From Nonomuraea africana (GTDB lineage: Bacteria > Actinomycetota > Actinomycetes > Streptosporangiales > Streptosporangiaceae): 64,000 bases of DNA. Shown piece after piece: positions 61,105 through 64,000 of this stretch; the first letter of the stretch is position 1; each line of letters opens with the position of its first letter. The notes beneath the pieces were generated by a model. That model worked only from the letters and a program-made list of their open reading frames with translations. It did not search any database and had not been told where the DNA came from. The DNA lies in contig NZ_JADBEF010000001.1 of NCBI RefSeq assembly GCF_014873535.1, positions 4,278,001 through 4,342,000 of the forward strand, written 5' to 3'. The position numbers were made by a program, and so were the translations under genes.

Positions 61105-62445
61105 TCAGGGGGCGACGGTGAGGCCCTTGTCCTTCAGCGAGGCCACGGCCTTCTCCTGGATGGTCGCCAGCGCCTCGGCCAGCGTGCCGCCCTTGCCGTT
61201 GGCGGCCTTGGCGAACTCCTCGGCGAAGACCGTGTTGACCGCGGGCATCGTCGGGCCCCAGCTGAAGTCGGGGCTGACGTGCTTGCTCGCCTCGGCGAAG
61301 ACCTCGAAGACCTTCTGGTCGCCGTAGAAGGGACGCGCGCCGCTCATGTTGGGCAGCGAGCCGCCGTCGACCGTGACGGGGAACAGGCCGCCCTTGTCGA
61401 TCAGGTCGTTGAAGGCGGTGGCGTCGGTGGACAGCCAGGCGGCGAAGTCGACCGCCTCCTTGGGGTTCTTGCAGCCCTTGAGCACGGCGTTGGGCGAACC
61501 GCCCACGTTGCCGACAGTGGGGCTGGCCGCGTCCCATACCGGCATCGGGGCCACGGCCCACTTGCCGCTGGTCTTGGAGATGGAGTCCTCGAGGACCTTG
61601 GTCATCCAGACCGCGCCGACGAGCGTGGCGCTCTTGCCGTCGGTGTAGTTCTTCCACAGCCCGTCGGACCAGCCGGGCATGACGTCGACGAGCTCCTTGT
61701 CGATCAGGCCCTGCCAGTAGTCGGCGACCTTGACCGAGGCGGCGTCGTTCATCTTGACCTGCCAGGCGTCGCCGCTGATGCCGAACCACTTGGCCCCGGC
61801 CTGCTGGGCGAAGCCCGCGAAGCCGTACATGTCGTCGGGGGTGAAGGTGGTGATGGAGACCTCGGGGTCGGCCTTGCGCAGCTTCTCGGCCGCGGCGGCG
61901 TACTCGTCCCAGGTCTTGGGCACCTCGATGCCGTGCTGGTCGAAGAGGTCCTTGCGGTAGAACATGCCCATCGGTCCCGAGTCGACGGGGATGCCGAACT
62001 GCTGGCCGCCGAAGGTGACCGTGTTCAGCGTCCACGGCTGGAACTTGGCGTTGTACGGCTGAGCGTGCGCGGTGATGTCCTCCAGCGCCCCCTCGACCAG
62101 GAAGCTGGGCAGCGTCTCGGCGCCGACCTGCGCCAGGCAGGGCGCGTTGCCCGCCTTCACCGCGGCCAGCATGCGCTGGTAGCCGCCCTGCGATCCCGGC
62201 TGCGTCTGGGTGAACTTCACCTGCACGTCGGGGTGGGAGGCGTTCCACGCCTTCGCCGCGTCCTCGTAGCCGGGCGCCCAGCCCCACCACTCGATCGTGA
62301 CGGGTCCGCCGGCGGCCGCGCCCGACGCGGCGGAGGCGGAGGGCGCCGCCGAGGTCTGGGATCCGGACTGGCCGCCGCACGCGGCCACCAGCGACACGCA
62401 GGCCATCGCTCCCGCGGCGCCGAGGATCGTCTTTGACTTACCCAT
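61105..62445 (-). CDS. Sugar ABC transporter substrate-binding lipoprotein
   Basis: 446 residues from ATG 62445 (GGAGGG 8 nt upstream). Lipoprotein signal with lipobox LVAAC, a Ser/Ala/Gly tether, then the family 1 binding fold (VTIEWWGWAPGYEDAAKAWNASHPDVQVKFTQ, DSGPMGMFYRKDLFDQHGIEVPKTWDEY, AVAPMPVWDAASPTVGNVGGSPNAVLKG). First gene of the transporter operon, upstream of GH101; probably binds galacto-N-biose or a related O-glycan fragment (inference from neighbours). Confidence 0.93.
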   Translation of the reverse strand: MGKSKTILGAAGAMACVSLVAACGGQSGSQTSAAPSASAASGAAAGGPVTIEWWGWAPGYEDAAKAWNASHPDVQVKFTQTQPGSQGGYQRMLAAVKAGNAPCLAQVGAETLPSFLVEGALEDITAHAQPYNAKFQPWTLNTVTFGGQQFGIPVDSGPMGMFYRKDLFDQHGIEVPKTWDEYAAAAEKLRKADPEVSITTFTPDDMYGFAGFAQQAGAKWFGISGDAWQVKMNDAASVKVADYWQGLIDKELVDVMPGWSDGLWKNYTDGKSATLVGAVWMTKVLEDSISKTSGKWAVAPMPVWDAASPTVGNVGGSPNAVLKGCKNPKEAVDFAAWLSTDATAFNDLIDKGGLFPVTVDGGSLPNMSGARPFYGDQKVFEVFAEASKHVSPDFSWGPTMPAVNTVFAEEFAKAANGKGGTLAEALATIQEKAVASLKDKGLTVAP

Positions 62446-62591
62446 CGTCTTTCCCTCCAGGCCACGCGGGCGCACAACCCGCGTCCAATGCCCGTTACCT
62501 TGGCCCGCGCCCCGGGGCGGGTGCCATGGACAAACGAAGGGCAGCCCTTGCACTTACGTGCTCACACCTGCGAGATCTCGCACAGAAACAG

Positions 62592-62624
62592 AAATGCGGC
62601 CGTCTTGTTATGACAGCCGCATTT
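62592..62624 (-). terminator. Terminator hairpin after trpA
   Basis: AAATGCGGC (62592-62600) pairs with GCCGCATTT (62616-62624); the stem extends 3 bp past one mismatch, loop TTGTTAT. On the minus strand it is followed by CTGTTTCTGT. About 40 nt past the trpA stop. Confidence 0.72.
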
Positions 62625-62664
62625 CCGACGTTATCCGGGCAGTGCCCGGGTGATCGCGCAGGGT

Positions 62665-63462
62665 CTACCGGGCGGCGACGCCCGCCCTCAGCTCGGCCGC
62701 CAGCTCGCGGACCGCGGACAGGCCGGCGGTGGAGTCGGGCGCGTCGAGCAGGCGGCGGATGAACGCCGAGCCCACGATGACGCCGTCGGCGTAGGCGGCG
62801 ACCTCGGCCGCCTGCTTGCCGGTGCCGACGCCGAGACCCACGCAGACGGGCAGCGAGGTGTGCGCCCTGGTGCGGGCCACGAGGTCTTCCGCTGCCACGT
62901 TGACGCTCTCCCTGGCGCCCGTGACGCCCATCAGGGAGGCTGCGTAGACGAAGCCCGTGCAGCACTCGACCACGGCCTTGATGCGCTCCTCCGTGGAGCT
63001 GGGCGCCACCAGGAAGACCGTGTCGATGCCGGCCGAGGCGGAGGCCTCTCGCCACTGCCCGGCTTCTTCGGGCGTCAGGTCGGGCGTGATGGTGCCCACG
63101 CCGCCCGCGTTGGCCAGGTCGCGGGCGAACCGCTCGACGCCGTAGCGGTCGATCGGGTTCCAGTAGGTCATGACCAGCGTCGCGGCGCCGGTCTTCGCCA
63201 CGCCCTCGACGGTGCGCATGACGTCGGCGATGCGGGTGCCGTTCAGCAGCGACCTGTGCACCGCGTCCTGGATGGTCGGGCCGTCCATCAGCGGGTCGGA
63301 GTACGGCAGGCCGATCTCGATGACGTCGCAGCCGGCGTCGACCATGGCGGCGGCGGCCTCGACGGCGCCCTCCTTGGTGGGGAAGCCGGCCGGGAGGTAG
63401 CCGACGAGCGCGGCCCTGTTGTCGGCCTCGGCCTTGGCGAACACCGTCTGAAGAGTCGTCAT
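62665..63462 (-). CDS. trpA: Tryptophan synthase alpha chain
   Basis: 265 residues from ATG 63462, which sits 1 nt from the trpB stop. Signatures: LVGYLPAGFPTKEG (catalytic-type Glu lies in the next segment), DVIEIGLPYSDPLMDGPTIQDA (catalytic Asp in the YSDP region), GFVYAASLMGVTGARE, CVGLGVGTGKQA. Cleaves indole-3-glycerol phosphate and channels indole to TrpB. Confidence 0.97.
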   Translation of the reverse strand: MTTLQTVFAKAEADNRAALVGYLPAGFPTKEGAVEAAAAMVDAGCDVIEIGLPYSDPLMDGPTIQDAVHRSLLNGTRIADVMRTVEGVAKTGAATLVMTYWNPIDRYGVERFARDLANAGGVGTITPDLTPEEAGQWREASASAGIDTVFLVAPSSTEERIKAVVECCTGFVYAASLMGVTGARESVNVAAEDLVARTRAHTSLPVCVGLGVGTGKQAAEVAAYADGVIVGSAFIRRLLDAPDSTAGLSAVRELAAELRAGVAAR

Positions 63463-63463
63463 C

Positions 63464-64000
63464 TCACAGCCCAAAGTAGGTCATGGCGGTGCCCATGTCC
63501 TTGTCACCGCGGCCGGACAGGTTGACCAGGATCGTGGCGTCGGAGCCGAGCTCGCGCCCCAGCTTGAGCGCGCCGGCCAGGGCGTGGGAGGACTCGATCG
63601 CGGGGATGATGCCCTCGGTCCTGGCCAGCAGGGCGAAGGCGTCCATGGCCTCGGCGTCGGTGATGCCGTGGTAGACCGCCCGCCCGGTGTCCTTGAGCCA
63701 CGCGTGCTCGGGGCCGACGCCCGGGTAGTCGAGACCGGCCGAGATGGAGTGCGACTCGATGGTCTGGCCCTCGTCGTCCTGCAGCACGTAGGTGCGCGAG
63801 CCGTGCAGCACGCCGACGGAGCCCGCGGTGAGCGTCAGGGCGTGCTCGCCGGTCTCGAGGCCCCTGCCCGCGGCCTCGTAGCCGTGCAGGGCCACGTCGT
63901 GGTCGTCGAGGAAGGCGTGGAAGATGCCGATGGCGTTGCTGCCGCCGCCGACCGCCGCGCAGATGGCGTCGGGCAGCCCGCCCGTCAGCTCGTGCATCTG
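63464..64000 (-). CDS. trpB: Tryptophan synthase beta chain (5' part outside window)
   Basis: The last 178 codons and stop are present, running off the window edge. GGGSNAIGIFHAFLDD binds the pyridoxal-phosphate phosphate; IIPAIESSHALAGALKLGREL and ILVNLSGRGDKDM are the C-terminal TrpB hallmarks. Condenses indole with serine. Translationally linked to trpA (1-nt gap). Confidence 0.97.
   Translation of the reverse strand, partial: QMHELTGGLPDAICAAVGGGSNAIGIFHAFLDDHDVALHGYEAAGRGLETGEHALTLTAGSVGVLHGSRTYVLQDDEGQTIESHSISAGLDYPGVGPEHAWLKDTGRAVYHGITDAEAMDAFALLARTEGIIPAIESSHALAGALKLGRELGSDATILVNLSGRGDKDMGTAMTYFGL

Overview
The window is chromosomal DNA of a very GC-rich actinomycete. GTG/TTG starts, leaderless genes, heavy AGG arginine use, an IdeR/DtxR-type iron box and the gene order all fit a Streptosporangiales-type organism (Nonomuraea/Streptosporangium-like); the genus is an inference. 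The backbone coaE - rpsA - polA - liv operon - pdtaR - pyk - gltD/gltB - lgt - trpA/trpB is the conserved order known from Streptomyces and, in part, Mycobacterium. Accessory blocks are inserted into it.

1-12.7 kb: a Spo0M-like gene, then a three-gene operon (two-TM protein of an unrecognised family, cupin-like protein, inositol-monophosphatase-family protein). A divergent pair follows: to the left an ArsB/SLC13-type transporter with a small protein, to the right a 1852-residue STAND protein (TIR, degenerate metallophosphoesterase, nuclease-like linker, NACHT, pentapeptide repeats, about 15 WD40 blades). Directly behind the STAND gene lies a second copy of the two-TM family. This is the most system-like part of the window and looks like an NLR-type conflict/immunity locus. 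coaE and a GNAT gene follow.

12.7-19.8 kb: a membrane acyltransferase and an intact IS5-family element with a -1 frameshift signal lie between two inverted copies of a ~100-bp repeat, in skewed, repeat-rich noncoding DNA. rpsA and an exported polysaccharide deacetylase follow.

19.8-33.5 kb: polA, a hotdog thioesterase, a polar amino-acid ABC transporter, a DUF4352-like lipoprotein, the five-gene liv branched-chain amino-acid transporter, an ANTAR response regulator (PdtaR type), a tRNA with anticodon CAA and a short variable loop, and a frameshifted siderophore-interacting protein gene with an iron box.

33.5-52.5 kb: a PNPOx-like protein, dapD, pyk, a DUF2784 protein, a subtilase, glutamate synthase (gltD, gltB), a BpsA-like aminopropyltransferase, and an lgt-led operon with a VIT1-type transporter and two paralogous membrane-anchored proteins. 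A DsbA/MauE thiol-redox pair lies upstream of lgt.

52.5-62.5 kb: a carbohydrate island (AraC regulator, GH35 beta-galactosidase, GH101 endo-alpha-N-acetylgalactosaminidase, sugar ABC transporter) that together would harvest galactose-GalNAc O-glycans. It is inserted between the lgt region and trpA. trpA and the 3' part of trpB end the window.
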